Positions 18,293 through 27,905 of a stretch of 64,000 bases of DNA are shown here, in pieces (position 1 is the stretch's first letter; every line of letters starts with the position of its first letter). The notes beneath the pieces were generated by a model. The model did no database searches, had not been told where the DNA came from, and worked only from the letters and a program-made list of their open reading frames with translations. Made by a program: the position numbers and the translations under genes. The stretch is from Candidatus Limnocylindrales bacterium (GTDB lineage: Bacteria > Moduliflexota > Moduliflexia > Moduliflexales > JAUQPW01), in the NCBI GenBank assembly GCA_035559535.1, contig DATMBG010000035.1, positions 1 to 64,000 on the forward strand, written 5' to 3'.

Positions 18293-18486
18293 TTAAAAGA
18301 CTATGTTTTGGAAGCAATCCACAGCATGGTAAAGCTTTATAGATACTCTGACAACCTGAGAAACTGAGGTTATTTCCTCTACCGGTTTAAAATCACCGTC
18401 AATACCAGAGTTTAACATCAAAAAATCCAGTACCTAAGGTAAGAATGATAAAGGAAGTGTGAAACAAGTAGGATGGAGATGAGAAG

Positions 18487-20535
18487 ATGGTGGATGGAAA
18501 GAAGCCCCAGGCTCAATTCTCATCCTTAGTCTGGATTATGGAGCGATATAAGGATCATCTCATCGGGATTGTGAAAGCAGTTTCTTCAAGGAAGAAAATA
18601 GCTTTCCCAGAGGGGAAGGTTTTAATTTTTTTATGGACTTTTCTAGGTTTTTTTATCCCCAACATCTGGGCGGAAGAAGAATGGATTGTAAGGGGTCCCT
18701 ATGGGGGAGATATTAAGACCGTTGCCTTAAACTTCCATGACCCTCAAGTCCTTTATGCGGGAACCAATGATGGAAAAATTTATAAAAGTGAAGATAAGGG
18801 ACTTTCCTGGACGGAGTTAAAGCCCGGACTGGGAGAAAGTGGCCTGGTCATTGAAGCTATTGTTCCACACCCGGAACATCCAGAAACCCTCTATGTGGGC
18901 ACGCGGGGTCTCTGGAATAAAGGAGGTTTATTTAAAAGTACCGATGGAGGACAATCCTGGAGCCGGGTTAGCAGCCTGGAGCCTGTAAGTGTTCGAACTC
19001 TGAAATTTGACCCACAGAACCCGGAGATCCTGTATGCGGGAACTTTAAACGGGGTATATAAGAGCCAGGATGGAGGGCTTACCTGGGAGAGGAAGAGCCA
19101 GGGACTCGAACATATTGAAATCGAATCCCTGGTTATTCATCCCATTGATACCCATATTCTGTATGCCGGAAGTTGGAGACGGGTTTATAAGAGCCTGGAT
19201 GCCGGAGAGACCTGGCACAAGGTCACAGTTGGCATGGATCTAGATTCAGATGTTTTTGCTTTAATCATGGATCCCGGGGATCCGGATGTTATTTATGCGG
19301 CAACCTGTAATGGAATCTTTAAAACCGTTAACGGGGGAAATCAATGGGTTAAGTTTACAAAGAGGCATGGGTTGGCAAACATTCGAACCCAGGCCCTTGT
19401 CCTGGATTACCGAAATCCAAATATCTTATATGCCGGTACGGTAGGGGGTATTTTCAAAAGTATCAATGGAGGAATAAACTGGACCCCTATAACCGATAAA
19501 TCTATTATTGTAGAATCCCTGGTTATGGATCCCGAAGACCCTAACCGTATTTATGCGGGAATCGAAGACGGGGGGATTTTAATAACAGAGGATGGTGGAA
19601 AAAGTTGGCTACGTGCAGCCACGGGAATCACCCATACCTATATAAAAACCATCGTTCAGGATCCAAAAAACCCCAAAACCTTATATGTGGGGGTACCCTA
19701 TGATAGAAGTTTTGGAGGCATCTTCAAAAGTGAAGATGGAGGAATTACCTGGATCCGTTCCAACAATGGGTTATTGGATACCAATGTTGAGGCACTGGTG
19801 ATAGATCCCCGTGTACCGGGACTTCTTTATGCAGGAACCCATAACGGGGTCTTTAAAACCCTCAACGGTGGAGCCAGCTGGCAGAAAAAAAGTAAGGGAT
19901 TGCGTAATCTCAAAATTCTTTCTCTCCTGCAAGATCCTGTAAACTTGAATAGGCTATATGCCGGAACCGGGGCGGGAGTCTTTAAAACAACCAATGGGGG
20001 AACTACCTGGACGCCAGCCGGATTAAGTTCCTCTCGTGTTTACTCCCTGGCCCTGGATCCTATCAATGAAAATATTCTCTATGCTGGAACAGATAACGGC
20101 ATCTATCGAACAGATCCAGAGGGGACGGGATGGATCAAACTAACCGATGGCCTCATAGATATGCCGGTTTTGGTTTTAACTGTTAAGCCCGATGAGCCCA
20201 ACGTGGTATTTGCCGGTACCCGGAAAGGTCTCTTTAAAAGTACAGATGGTGGAACTACGTGGGAGAAAAGTCAATCTAAATTAGATGTCCTGGAAATCGG
20301 ATCCATAACCGTGGATCCTTTTAACCCAAATCTGATCTATGTGGGAAGTATGAATGGAAGTGGAGTATATAAAAGTTCTGATGGGGGATCAACCTGGGAA
20401 CAAATAGACCAAAACAATCTTAAGGTTCATGTCCGGTCGATTCTCACAGATCTTCAAAACCCCAGCCGATTATATGTAGGAACTTCCGCAGGTCTGTATC
20501 AATATATTCCCCAAACTTCCCATGCGAAAAAGTAA
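18487..20535 (+). CDS. Secreted BNR/sortilin-like beta-propeller protein
   Basis: 682 residues made of about a dozen repeats of roughly 45 residues. Each has Y-A-G-T followed by a G-[IV]-[FY]-K-[ST] strand and an S-x-D-G-G-x-[ST]-W Asp-box, the pattern of BNR/Vps10-type propellers. A hydrophobic export segment lies near residues 40-60 and ends before A-E-E-E-W. The first 40 residues are unusually long and charged for a signal peptide. A second ATG at 18538 would shorten it but lacks an RBS, while the first has GGAGATGAG. Ligand or substrate is unknown. The gene overlaps the deacetylase downstream by 14 bp. Confidence 0.8.
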   Translation: MVDGKKPQAQFSSLVWIMERYKDHLIGIVKAVSSRKKIAFPEGKVLIFLWTFLGFFIPNIWAEEEWIVRGPYGGDIKTVALNFHDPQVLYAGTNDGKIYKSEDKGLSWTELKPGLGESGLVIEAIVPHPEHPETLYVGTRGLWNKGGLFKSTDGGQSWSRVSSLEPVSVRTLKFDPQNPEILYAGTLNGVYKSQDGGLTWERKSQGLEHIEIESLVIHPIDTHILYAGSWRRVYKSLDAGETWHKVTVGMDLDSDVFALIMDPGDPDVIYAATCNGIFKTVNGGNQWVKFTKRHGLANIRTQALVLDYRNPNILYAGTVGGIFKSINGGINWTPITDKSIIVESLVMDPEDPNRIYAGIEDGGILITEDGGKSWLRAATGITHTYIKTIVQDPKNPKTLYVGVPYDRSFGGIFKSEDGGITWIRSNNGLLDTNVEALVIDPRVPGLLYAGTHNGVFKTLNGGASWQKKSKGLRNLKILSLLQDPVNLNRLYAGTGAGVFKTTNGGTTWTPAGLSSSRVYSLALDPINENILYAGTDNGIYRTDPEGTGWIKLTDGLIDMPVLVLTVKPDEPNVVFAGTRKGLFKSTDGGTTWEKSQSKLDVLEIGSITVDPFNPNLIYVGSMNGSGVYKSSDGGSTWEQIDQNNLKVHVRSILTDLQNPSRLYVGTSAGLYQYIPQTSHAKK

Positions 20536-21391
20536 AACATTCTTTATGAAAGTTCTTCCGATTAATGCATTAACCTTTGATGTTGAGGATTATTATCAAG
20601 TTGAAGCTTTCAGCCGCTTTATCCATTTCGATACCTGGGATCAATATGAAAGTCGGGTTACAGCAAATACCAACAAGATCTTAGAAATACTGGCCGAGAG
20701 CCGGGTTAAAGCGACTTTTTTTGTTTTGGGCTGGATTGCAGAACGATTTCCCCAAATCGTAAAACTGATCAGTACCGAAGGGCATGAAGTTGCCTGCCAT
20801 GGATATGCCCATAAAGTTATTTATAAGCAGACCAGACAAGAATTTGAAGAGGATGTATCCAAATCTATTCAAATTTTGGAGGATATCTCGGGTACCAAGG
20901 TGGTAGGCTACCGGGCTCCTACTTATTCCATCATCAGAGAAACCCTTTGGGCCCTTGAAGTCCTCCTCAAAAATGGAATCCAGTACGATTCCAGCATCTT
21001 TCCCATTAAACATGATCGTTATGGAATTCCCGACGCCGGGCGATTTCCTTATGTAATCGACAAGGGAAGATTGGGAAGCCTCATCGAATTTCCCCCCTCT
21101 ACCCTCAGTTTTTGGGGTACCAATATACCTATCGCCGGAGGGGGCTACTTGCGTCTTTATCCCTATTTTTTCCTTCGTTGGGGCCTCCGCAAAATAAATC
21201 AAGAAGGTCAACCGGTGATGGTATATTTGCACCCCTGGGAGTTAGATCCCGACCAACCCAGGATAAATCAGGTCGGCCATTTGACTCGATTTCGTCATTA
21301 CGTCAATCTGGATAAGACGGAGAAGAAACTCCGAGCTCTGATGAGGGATTTTCGGTTTGCACCGGCTAAAGAAGTCCTGGGAATCCCGTAA
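20522..21391 (+). CDS. XrtA-system polysaccharide deacetylase (NodB homology, DUF3473-like)
   Basis: 289 residues, or 281 from the ATG at 20546. NodB motifs are visible: T-F-D-V-E-D-Y-Y, F-V-L-G-W, the metal-binding H-G-Y-A-H and the R-A-P-T-Y-S motif. The H-P-W-E-L-D and R-F-R-H-Y end is typical of the deacetylase linked with exosortase-A polysaccharide loci. It would remove N-acetyl groups from amino sugars of the exported polysaccharide. Its start lies inside the BNR gene. Neither start has a clear RBS, so translation is probably coupled. The second start aligns better with the family's N-terminus. Confidence 0.9.
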   Translation: MRKSKTFFMKVLPINALTFDVEDYYQVEAFSRFIHFDTWDQYESRVTANTNKILEILAESRVKATFFVLGWIAERFPQIVKLISTEGHEVACHGYAHKVIYKQTRQEFEEDVSKSIQILEDISGTKVVGYRAPTYSIIRETLWALEVLLKNGIQYDSSIFPIKHDRYGIPDAGRFPYVIDKGRLGSLIEFPPSTLSFWGTNIPIAGGGYLRLYPYFFLRWGLRKINQEGQPVMVYLHPWELDPDQPRINQVGHLTRFRHYVNLDKTEKKLRALMRDFRFAPAKEVLGIP

Positions 21392-21817
21392 ATACCCGAT
21401 TATATGCCATATTAATTCCCCATGTGTAGGGGTGATCCCCCAGGCATCAAGTTAAGGATTAGACCTGGGGGCTAGACATCCCTCTAACCCCCTACACACC
21501 AGGATAAGAAGGTTAGCTCCGGCAGGACGACCTGTTTAACCGGTCGCTCCTCTATATCCCCCTTTCCCCCGCATGCGGGGGAAAGGGGGATATAGAGGAA
21601 AGGGGAGCTTCCTTCGGAGCTTGAAAAAATTCTGAATGATTGAATTCCCCCGATTTGTATCCGTTTGTATCCGGGACTACCCATGGTTCGTCCCTGACGG
21701 GGCTTTTCAGCTTAAGCTGGCACCTATGCCTCTGTGCCCCCTCAAGGGAGGGGGGAAGAGAGGTTCAGACCGAAAAGCGGGAAGGGGACCCAGGGGAGGG
21801 TCTGAGAGCAGGAAATC
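21392..21817. other. Convergent intergenic region filled by a family II element
   Basis: The spacer lies between the 3' ends of the deacetylase gene and the leftward second lyase-like gene. Most of it is the element at 21493-21726. Its left flank matches sequence beside the lone element ends near 5013 and 24506. No gene was recognised. Confidence 0.55.
21493..21726. mobile_element. Family II structured palindromic element, copy A
   Basis: Terminal inverted repeats TACACACCAGGATAAG and CTTAAGCTGGCACCTA bound 234 bp. The inside shares with copies B and C a CCTGTTTAAC hairpin, GAGCTTGAAAAA and a CTGACGGGGCTTTTCAG block. This copy is longer because of an inserted GCATGC-centred G/C palindrome (about 21540-21600) and a local duplication of TTTGTATCCG. 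Confidence 0.65.
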
Positions 21818-24367
21818 TTAATGGCGGGGAGGTAGCCCTTGCCGGTCCGGACTTCTCAGTTGAGTCAGTCCCATGTAGATCTGCCCAAATCTCAGATGAA
21901 ATCCGGCATTTTTAGCAGGGGTTGCCAGGGTTGTGGTGTAATAATGCGTTCCGTCATCAAAAACGTGCTTGAGAGTCTCCCGGGCCATATCCCAGTACTC
22001 TTTTCGACCTGTTAACAGATAACCATAGGCAAAACCGTCTGTCGTGGTTTGAAGATTGGGGGACGGCTCCATTTTTTGAGGATCTTTAGCACTCCAGATG
22101 AAAGCGATACGAGAAGAGTCTTGGTAAAAAGGTCCATCAGGAACCGGGGTTTTTAAAAAGTCCAGGAGTTTAATTAAACTATTTTCTGCTTCTTGATCGG
22201 GTTCTCCTAAAGCCCGTTTGGTCAAGGCATAACGACCTATGCCTTCCGTTGCATATCCCAATTGCCAGGGAAGAGTTTCCCCCTCTCCTCCGAAATATGC
22301 TCCAACTTTAGCCGGTACCAACTTTCGGGTTATCTTCCAGCGGATAACATCCCGGGCCAGACGTAAATAGTCTTTATTTCCGGTTACCTCATAAAGATCC
22401 ATCAAAGCCTGTACAATCTGTCCAGGGTTTCTGGGTTCATCGGCATAGGCCAGATCCCCGGGTTTATGAATGGGATCTGTTTCAAGGTTTTTGAGCCACT
22501 GGCCCACCTCTTGGGCACTTTCCAGAGCCAGCTCATCCCCGGTCAATACATAATACGTTAGAAGGCCCCTTATCCAAAAATGACTGGTTTGTGGTTCCCT
22601 GGAATGATCCATAATACCACTGGCATCATGCTTATGGATTCCATGATTCGCCCAGAACAGGTCTCTATCGGTGTGATACTGGTCGATATCGATCAGGTGG
22701 CGAACCATATATTCTCCGTTTTCAAAAAATCGGATATCATGATCTTTCATGCGAAGGTACTGAAGTAACAGGATATAGGAAAAATCAAATTCATTGTTTC
22801 CCCAGTAGCGAACATCCTTCCAACCGGCCCGGTAGTGATCCCCAAAATTGAGCCATCCGTACTCATCCTTATCTTCCCGCTCCCGGTAAATATCCCCCAT
22901 ATTGGCATGGGGTCCTTTATACGCTATAACCGACCGGGCTGCCTCTTCATATTGAGGGAAACGCTTCTCATCTTCAACCGACATATAACCCAAAGCCATA
23001 CTCGCCTGATACCAGGTATTTGGAGCCAGGGCTCTGAGGGGATTCTGGAAGGATCGGAGGATTCTTTCGGATTGAGCCTTATCCGCAGGACCGGAATGAA
23101 AATAATAGAAGAGCTCGTGGGTTTTATATCGACCCCCTTCAAATCGATGGGGTTTTGCCCACCTTGTAGGAAAAAGCTCCACAATTACAGAACCAGAGTC
23201 CTCCAGCTCAATCCCTTTAGGAAAATTCTGCCAGAAGTGGCGTAGGCTTACCGTAAGTCCCCAGGTTGCATTGCTGAGATCACCCCATCCAGAGGAACGA
23301 TACCCGGAGCTTATCTCCTGATCGTTCTTGTAAATCTTATACCCCCGGAAGGAAGTGGACCAAAAAGGGCTTCCGTCCTTGGAAGGCCCCCAGTGGGGTC
23401 CCCCACTGGAATCCTGGTAAAGGGTCACCCTCTCCCCCGCACCTAATTTTGCCTGTACCCGCTTATCACCACCCAATATAAAGCTCTTATTACCCGTCAG
23501 ATTTGTCTTTACCTTGAGGGCCAGGCCTTCAAACTCGTGGAAAACTCCAGGACCTCCTTCATGATAATTCCTGGCCGTAAATCTATCGGGATTCTTGAGG
23601 GTATAAAATACTCTGAGATAACTCTTATCGTTATAGGCATGGATTCGAACCGTATAATCCAGATAAGAGAGTTGGTCTTTGTAGACTCCATTTTCAGTAT
23701 GGGAGTTGTGTCGGCCATCGATTCGAATCACTACCCGCATCGGACCCTTTTCTTCGACCACCACTTGAGGAGCTTCATCTGAAGAAGAAAGGTAAAGGGT
23801 CTTGTTGTCTTTTTTGGTTATAATGACTCCCGCATCCAGTTGATCCAACAGAAGGGGATCTTCCTTCCCATCCCCATCTATATCCATAAAAACCTGGTCG
23901 AAGAGATTAAATTTCTTCTTGCTGATCCTTAACTGCAAAGCTCCGGTAGCCACCGTCAGGATATCTTTAGTTTCTGTAACCTTTAAATGGGAAAGGGGAA
24001 AATTTTCTGATGGATCGCCCCCATCTTGCAAAGAATAAAGGGTTTCTTTACCCGATTTGACCGTAGCCTGAAAATCTGCCAAAACCCACTTGATGCTTCC
24101 ATCAGGCCATCGAGACAAAACCCTGAACTGGGAAGGGATCTCTTTCCCCTTCCCATCCTTTATTCTTAAAGTCTGTTCTTTCATAACCACTCCCTGGGGG
24201 AGCGGAATTCCTGTAGTCACCGGATCGTTGATACGATCAACACCGGCATACTCTTTAACTTTTAACGGAACCTCTAAAGCCCGGGCGGTTTTTAAGGAAA
24301 AGGAAAAGAACAAAACTATCATGCCCAGACAGCCGAGAATTCGATGAAATATTTTAATTTTTTGCAT
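21818..24367 (-). CDS. Exo-rhamnogalacturonan-lyase-like secreted protein (YetA/PcRGLX type)
   Basis: 849 residues. A signal peptide of about 30 residues ends near A-R-A. The L-E-V-P-L-K-V-K-E-Y-A-G N-terminal RIFT-barrel-like domain is close to the start of the giant protein at 9372-14894, and the two align over most of this length. The rest resembles the (alpha/alpha) and beta-sandwich parts of that lyase family, with W-x-N-F-G-D and Y-Y-x-L-T-G motifs. It is probably a polysaccharide lyase or polysaccharide-binding relative acting outside the cytoplasm. Substrate and catalytic residues were not established. The start codon has only a weak RBS. Confidence 0.75.
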   Translation of the reverse strand: MQKIKIFHRILGCLGMIVLFFSFSLKTARALEVPLKVKEYAGVDRINDPVTTGIPLPQGVVMKEQTLRIKDGKGKEIPSQFRVLSRWPDGSIKWVLADFQATVKSGKETLYSLQDGGDPSENFPLSHLKVTETKDILTVATGALQLRISKKKFNLFDQVFMDIDGDGKEDPLLLDQLDAGVIITKKDNKTLYLSSSDEAPQVVVEEKGPMRVVIRIDGRHNSHTENGVYKDQLSYLDYTVRIHAYNDKSYLRVFYTLKNPDRFTARNYHEGGPGVFHEFEGLALKVKTNLTGNKSFILGGDKRVQAKLGAGERVTLYQDSSGGPHWGPSKDGSPFWSTSFRGYKIYKNDQEISSGYRSSGWGDLSNATWGLTVSLRHFWQNFPKGIELEDSGSVIVELFPTRWAKPHRFEGGRYKTHELFYYFHSGPADKAQSERILRSFQNPLRALAPNTWYQASMALGYMSVEDEKRFPQYEEAARSVIAYKGPHANMGDIYREREDKDEYGWLNFGDHYRAGWKDVRYWGNNEFDFSYILLLQYLRMKDHDIRFFENGEYMVRHLIDIDQYHTDRDLFWANHGIHKHDASGIMDHSREPQTSHFWIRGLLTYYVLTGDELALESAQEVGQWLKNLETDPIHKPGDLAYADEPRNPGQIVQALMDLYEVTGNKDYLRLARDVIRWKITRKLVPAKVGAYFGGEGETLPWQLGYATEGIGRYALTKRALGEPDQEAENSLIKLLDFLKTPVPDGPFYQDSSRIAFIWSAKDPQKMEPSPNLQTTTDGFAYGYLLTGRKEYWDMARETLKHVFDDGTHYYTTTLATPAKNAGFHLRFGQIYMGLTQLRSPDRQGLPPRH

Positions 24368-24619
24368 ATCCGATCGGCCACACGCAATCTAGGGCCCTCC
24401 CTGTAATCCTCTACCCTCACCCCCCCGTTCCCCCTTCCCGACCCCACTCCTTCCCTCCCCGCATGCGAGGAGGGAGAGAGGGAAGGGTGAGGTATGGATC
24501 TCCCTCTTATCCCGGTGTCTATGGGAGTTAGGGGGTTAGGTTAGAAAAACCTATTCCTGAAAAGGGTTAAAGAGAGGGGGGACCTAAATGGTTATCATGC
24601 ATTGCCCCCATTTATTTGT
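24368..24619. repeat. Intergenic palindromic repeat remnants
   Basis: C-rich sequence with a GCATGC-centred G/C palindrome (about 24445-24487), an isolated family II end CTTATCCCGGTGTCTA (24506-24521) and the flank GGGGGTTAGGTTAGAAAAA that recurs near 5065. Probably the remains of one or two elements. Confidence 0.5.
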
Positions 24620-25735
24620 TTACAACTTCATTTCATATACCTTTTCGTAAGCTTCAAACATCCACTTCTTTTCAAAAAACCTCCTGCAGTGAATCCGGTT
24701 CTGCTCCCCGAGGTAGGCTCTTAGGGGTGCCTCTTTCAAGAGCTTTTCTAACATTCTTCTAAAGAAATCTTCATCGGATCGGGGACCGATATAAGCTCTG
24801 TTTTCTGGAGATACCATATCCTTTATATCTCCCACATCGGTTCCCACAACAGGGCATCCTGCGGCCATAGCTTCCAGGACGGAGATAGGCATCTGCTCTG
24901 TATCAGATGAAATGGCAAAAATGTCAAACAGGCTTAAAACTTCAGCCGGATCTTCCCTGTGGCCCAGTAACCTGACCTTTTCCTGCAGTTTATTTTCTTC
25001 GATATACCTGACCAGGTGAGGATACTCAGGGCCGTCTCCCACAATGAGGAGTTTAGCCTGGAATTCAGGAGCCAGCCGGGAGAAGACCCTCAAAAGACGC
25101 AGGAGATTCTTTTCTTTCCGTAACCTTGCCACCGTCCCGATGACCAGACTATTTCGACAAAATTCCCATTCCGACCCTTTTCTGGAAAGGACCTGTTTTG
25201 AATACTTTTCGCAATCTATGCCGTTGGGAATATAAACCACGGATTTCTCACTCAACCTCCAGGTCTGGAGTGCTACGCGATATAAAGTCTTAGAAGGAAC
25301 AATGATTTTATAAGCGTGGGATAGGAAAAAACGCCGGATCCAGATTCTCCAGGGTTTTTGGGTTATCAACTCATCCGGTCCAAAACCATCCTCCGTATGG
25401 GCCTGGGGGCAAATGGGGAAAAAATGATTGACCAGGCTCCATTCTATAGCTCCCCAGTTGTAGGTGAGTAACAAATCCGGCTGAATCTCCTGTAACAGCC
25501 TTCTAAACAGAAAAAGATTCTTTAACTCTTCTTTCTTGTGGATCCGGAGGGGAATCCATCGGATATTAAGGCCTTCTTTTAGTCTTTCCCGACAGGCATA
25601 ATTTCCATCCATGGCTATAAGGGTATGCCGATACCTGGAGCCAAAATGGTTGATAAGTTCACAGGTTCGTACCTGGGGACCTCCCATTCCGAAGGTAGAA
25701 AAAACATGTAGGAGATGTCGGGGTGGAGAGGCCAT
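24620..25735 (-). CDS. GT4-family glycosyltransferase of the EPS operon
   Basis: 371 residues with GT-B architecture. The N-terminus has F-G-M-G-G-P-Q, typical of GT4 enzymes acting on lipid-linked sugars. I-P-N-G-I-D, G-T-V-A-R-L-R-K-E-K-N and the P-I-S-V-L-E-A-M-A-A-G-C-P signature follow. It likely adds a sugar to the repeat unit of the polysaccharide made by the upstream genes. It starts 10 bp after the oxidoreductase-epimerase fusion, so it belongs to the same transcription unit. Confidence 0.87.
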   Translation of the reverse strand: MASPPRHLLHVFSTFGMGGPQVRTCELINHFGSRYRHTLIAMDGNYACRERLKEGLNIRWIPLRIHKKEELKNLFLFRRLLQEIQPDLLLTYNWGAIEWSLVNHFFPICPQAHTEDGFGPDELITQKPWRIWIRRFFLSHAYKIIVPSKTLYRVALQTWRLSEKSVVYIPNGIDCEKYSKQVLSRKGSEWEFCRNSLVIGTVARLRKEKNLLRLLRVFSRLAPEFQAKLLIVGDGPEYPHLVRYIEENKLQEKVRLLGHREDPAEVLSLFDIFAISSDTEQMPISVLEAMAAGCPVVGTDVGDIKDMVSPENRAYIGPRSDEDFFRRMLEKLLKEAPLRAYLGEQNRIHCRRFFEKKWMFEAYEKVYEMKL

Positions 25736-25744
25736 GACGGTATT

Positions 25745-27895
25745 TCAGTGCGATTGGATTTCGCTCTCCACGGGAGATTTTTTCTTATGAACTTCAAGTC
25801 CCCGTTGGATAAACTCATCCCGATCTGCCACGGGCGTCCACTTCAAATCTTTCTTAATAGCCGAACAGTCAAATTGTGAAACCAATCCCCTGGACTTTAA
25901 ATCTCTATAGCTTGGAAAGGTCGCATCGGTTCGGCCGATGATTTTTTTAATGGCCCACTTCCCCATTTCAATTACCTGTAACTTTAAGGGGGATCGGGGA
26001 TAGTATTGTAGGGGTCGATCCAGTATTCTAGCTAATTCCCCAATATATTCCCTGGCAGAAAGACGGACATCCCCGACCACGTTATAAGATTTACCGATTA
26101 CAGTGTCTGCTTTCATGGCTAAAAAGATGGCTTCGGCGACATCTTCCACCAAAACCAAGGGGAGCGGATTTTTTCCATCATTCCAGCCGATGCAATACGT
26201 ATCCTGATTAAACTGCCCTAACCCGCTATGGAAAGGGGATCTTCCTTCTCCGATAACAATTCCCGGCCTTAGAATACAAACCGGTAAATCCTTCTCCTTG
26301 TGTAATTCCCACAGGAGCTTTTCACAGGCTGCTTTTCCTCTGGCATACAGTGCACGGTTCTCGATATGGGGATCCAGGTCTGCCGGGTCCGTTATGATTT
26401 TCTTATCCCCCAGGTATAATGCAGCGATGGAACCCAGGTAGATCAAACGCTTAACCCCATGTTGTAAACAAGCTTCGGCGATATTTCGAGTTCCATAGAC
26501 CATGGATTTCCGAATCTCTTCCCAGGAGTCTCCCCCTCCCCCCTGGGCCAGATGAACCACAATAGGGACATCTTTAATCGCCCGGCTGACCTCTTCTAAA
26601 TTTTCCATATCCCCCGATATCACCTCTACCCGGGGATCCTGAAATAAGGAAGGCAGTAAGCAGGTATTCCTTGCCAGTACCCGGATCTTTAAATTGGCAG
26701 CTAAAAGCCGTTTCACCAGATGATAACCGATAAAACCGGTCCCCCCAATCACTAAGACATCGCAGGAGATGTTCGGAGTTTTAGGGGGCCGGGAACTTTC
26801 TAAAATCGAGTTGGGTTCCCCGGTTTGAGATTCCTGTAAGGCAACGCCCTCGCTGATCCTTTCACACATTTCGACCACATAGGATCCAAATGACCCGTCG
26901 ATAAAAGGTTCATCCTGATCAACCCCCTGGTAAAAAGCCCGGATACTATTCTGAATACTTAGGAAAAAGGGATCCGATCGTGGCAGGATCTGTAGGGTGG
27001 ATAAAATATATTTCCCTAAATTGGCCAGGCTTTGTTGACCCATATCCTTAATCAACCTTTGTGCGTTTTGAAAGCTATCATAGAATTCAGGCCATCGGGT
27101 CTTGCTTTGAATAAAAAATCGATTATTCATTAAATCAACCTGAACAAGTCCATCTTCACAGATGGCTATGATTCCAGAGGTGGTAAACTCCTGTCCGACG
27201 GAGAGAAATACCTGGGCAACAGCTTTTTCACAGATCATAGAGATCTGCCAGGTATCATAAAACAGTTTTCCCGGGCTTAGTTCCTGTCGACCGGAAGCCA
27301 GAGTACTAACCTGCCACATCTTTCCGGCCAGATCATAAATTTGAGAAAGGGGATGAACCCCCTGTTCCAGGATGATATTCTGGGGTAGCTGAAACATCCA
27401 GTGACCGAACTGCCGGGCGGAAAGTTGCCTTAAAGGAACGTTCATAAACGAAACAATATAATGGAGATTTCCCAGGGTGCGGTCCTGTAACTTTTTTTTC
27501 ATGGCCAGATAGGCCGGATGAAAGAGCGCATTATAATTGACACCCAGATAAGCACCGCCTGCTTTGGCGGCTTCCATTAAAGCCCGGCATTCTTCGGAAG
27601 AAGTCGCCATAGGCTTTTCTAAAAAGACATGGATCCCGGCCTTCAGTAAAGGTACTGCTACCTTCTTATGGAAAGGGGGTGGAACCAGGACATGGGCAAA
27701 ATTACAACATTTGCTTGCTATAAGTTCGTCCAGGGATCGAAATACTCTGGGGATAGACTCTTTTTTCGCCAGGAGTTCAGCTTTCTCTCTATGGGTATCA
27801 TAAACCCCGACAATGCGAGTATGGGATAAACCTCTTAGAGCTTCAACATGAAATGAGGAAATATAGCCGGCACCGATAATTCCAACGTCATGCAT
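25745..27895 (-). CDS. Fusion: Gfo/Idh/MocA oxidoreductase + NAD-dependent sugar epimerase/dehydratase
   Basis: 716 residues joining two Rossmann enzymes. Residues 1 to about 350 are Gfo/Idh/MocA-like, with nucleotide motif G-I-I-G-A-G-Y-I and the E-K-P-M-A loop. Residues about 378-690 are an extended SDR: G-G-T-G-F-I-G at the start, Y-A-R-G-K as the Y-x3-K catalytic pair, and R-P-G-I-V-I-G. Together they could perform successive steps on a nucleotide sugar for the polysaccharide. A linker of about 25 residues separates them. It follows the O-ligase gene by 10 bp. No internal frameshift is apparent. The substrate is unknown. Confidence 0.88.
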   Translation of the reverse strand: MHDVGIIGAGYISSFHVEALRGLSHTRIVGVYDTHREKAELLAKKESIPRVFRSLDELIASKCCNFAHVLVPPPFHKKVAVPLLKAGIHVFLEKPMATSSEECRALMEAAKAGGAYLGVNYNALFHPAYLAMKKKLQDRTLGNLHYIVSFMNVPLRQLSARQFGHWMFQLPQNIILEQGVHPLSQIYDLAGKMWQVSTLASGRQELSPGKLFYDTWQISMICEKAVAQVFLSVGQEFTTSGIIAICEDGLVQVDLMNNRFFIQSKTRWPEFYDSFQNAQRLIKDMGQQSLANLGKYILSTLQILPRSDPFFLSIQNSIRAFYQGVDQDEPFIDGSFGSYVVEMCERISEGVALQESQTGEPNSILESSRPPKTPNISCDVLVIGGTGFIGYHLVKRLLAANLKIRVLARNTCLLPSLFQDPRVEVISGDMENLEEVSRAIKDVPIVVHLAQGGGGDSWEEIRKSMVYGTRNIAEACLQHGVKRLIYLGSIAALYLGDKKIITDPADLDPHIENRALYARGKAACEKLLWELHKEKDLPVCILRPGIVIGEGRSPFHSGLGQFNQDTYCIGWNDGKNPLPLVLVEDVAEAIFLAMKADTVIGKSYNVVGDVRLSAREYIGELARILDRPLQYYPRSPLKLQVIEMGKWAIKKIIGRTDATFPSYRDLKSRGLVSQFDCSAIKKDLKWTPVADRDEFIQRGLEVHKKKSPVESEIQSH

Positions 27896-27905
27896 ACTTT
27901 TCCGC

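Larger units (their letters stand above)
18155..18486. other. Intergenic region with two terminator hairpins
   Basis: After two strong hairpins (18201-18237 and 18257-18292) the remaining 190 bases carry the leader of the BNR-repeat gene. No gene or clear promoter was recognised there. Confidence 0.5.
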
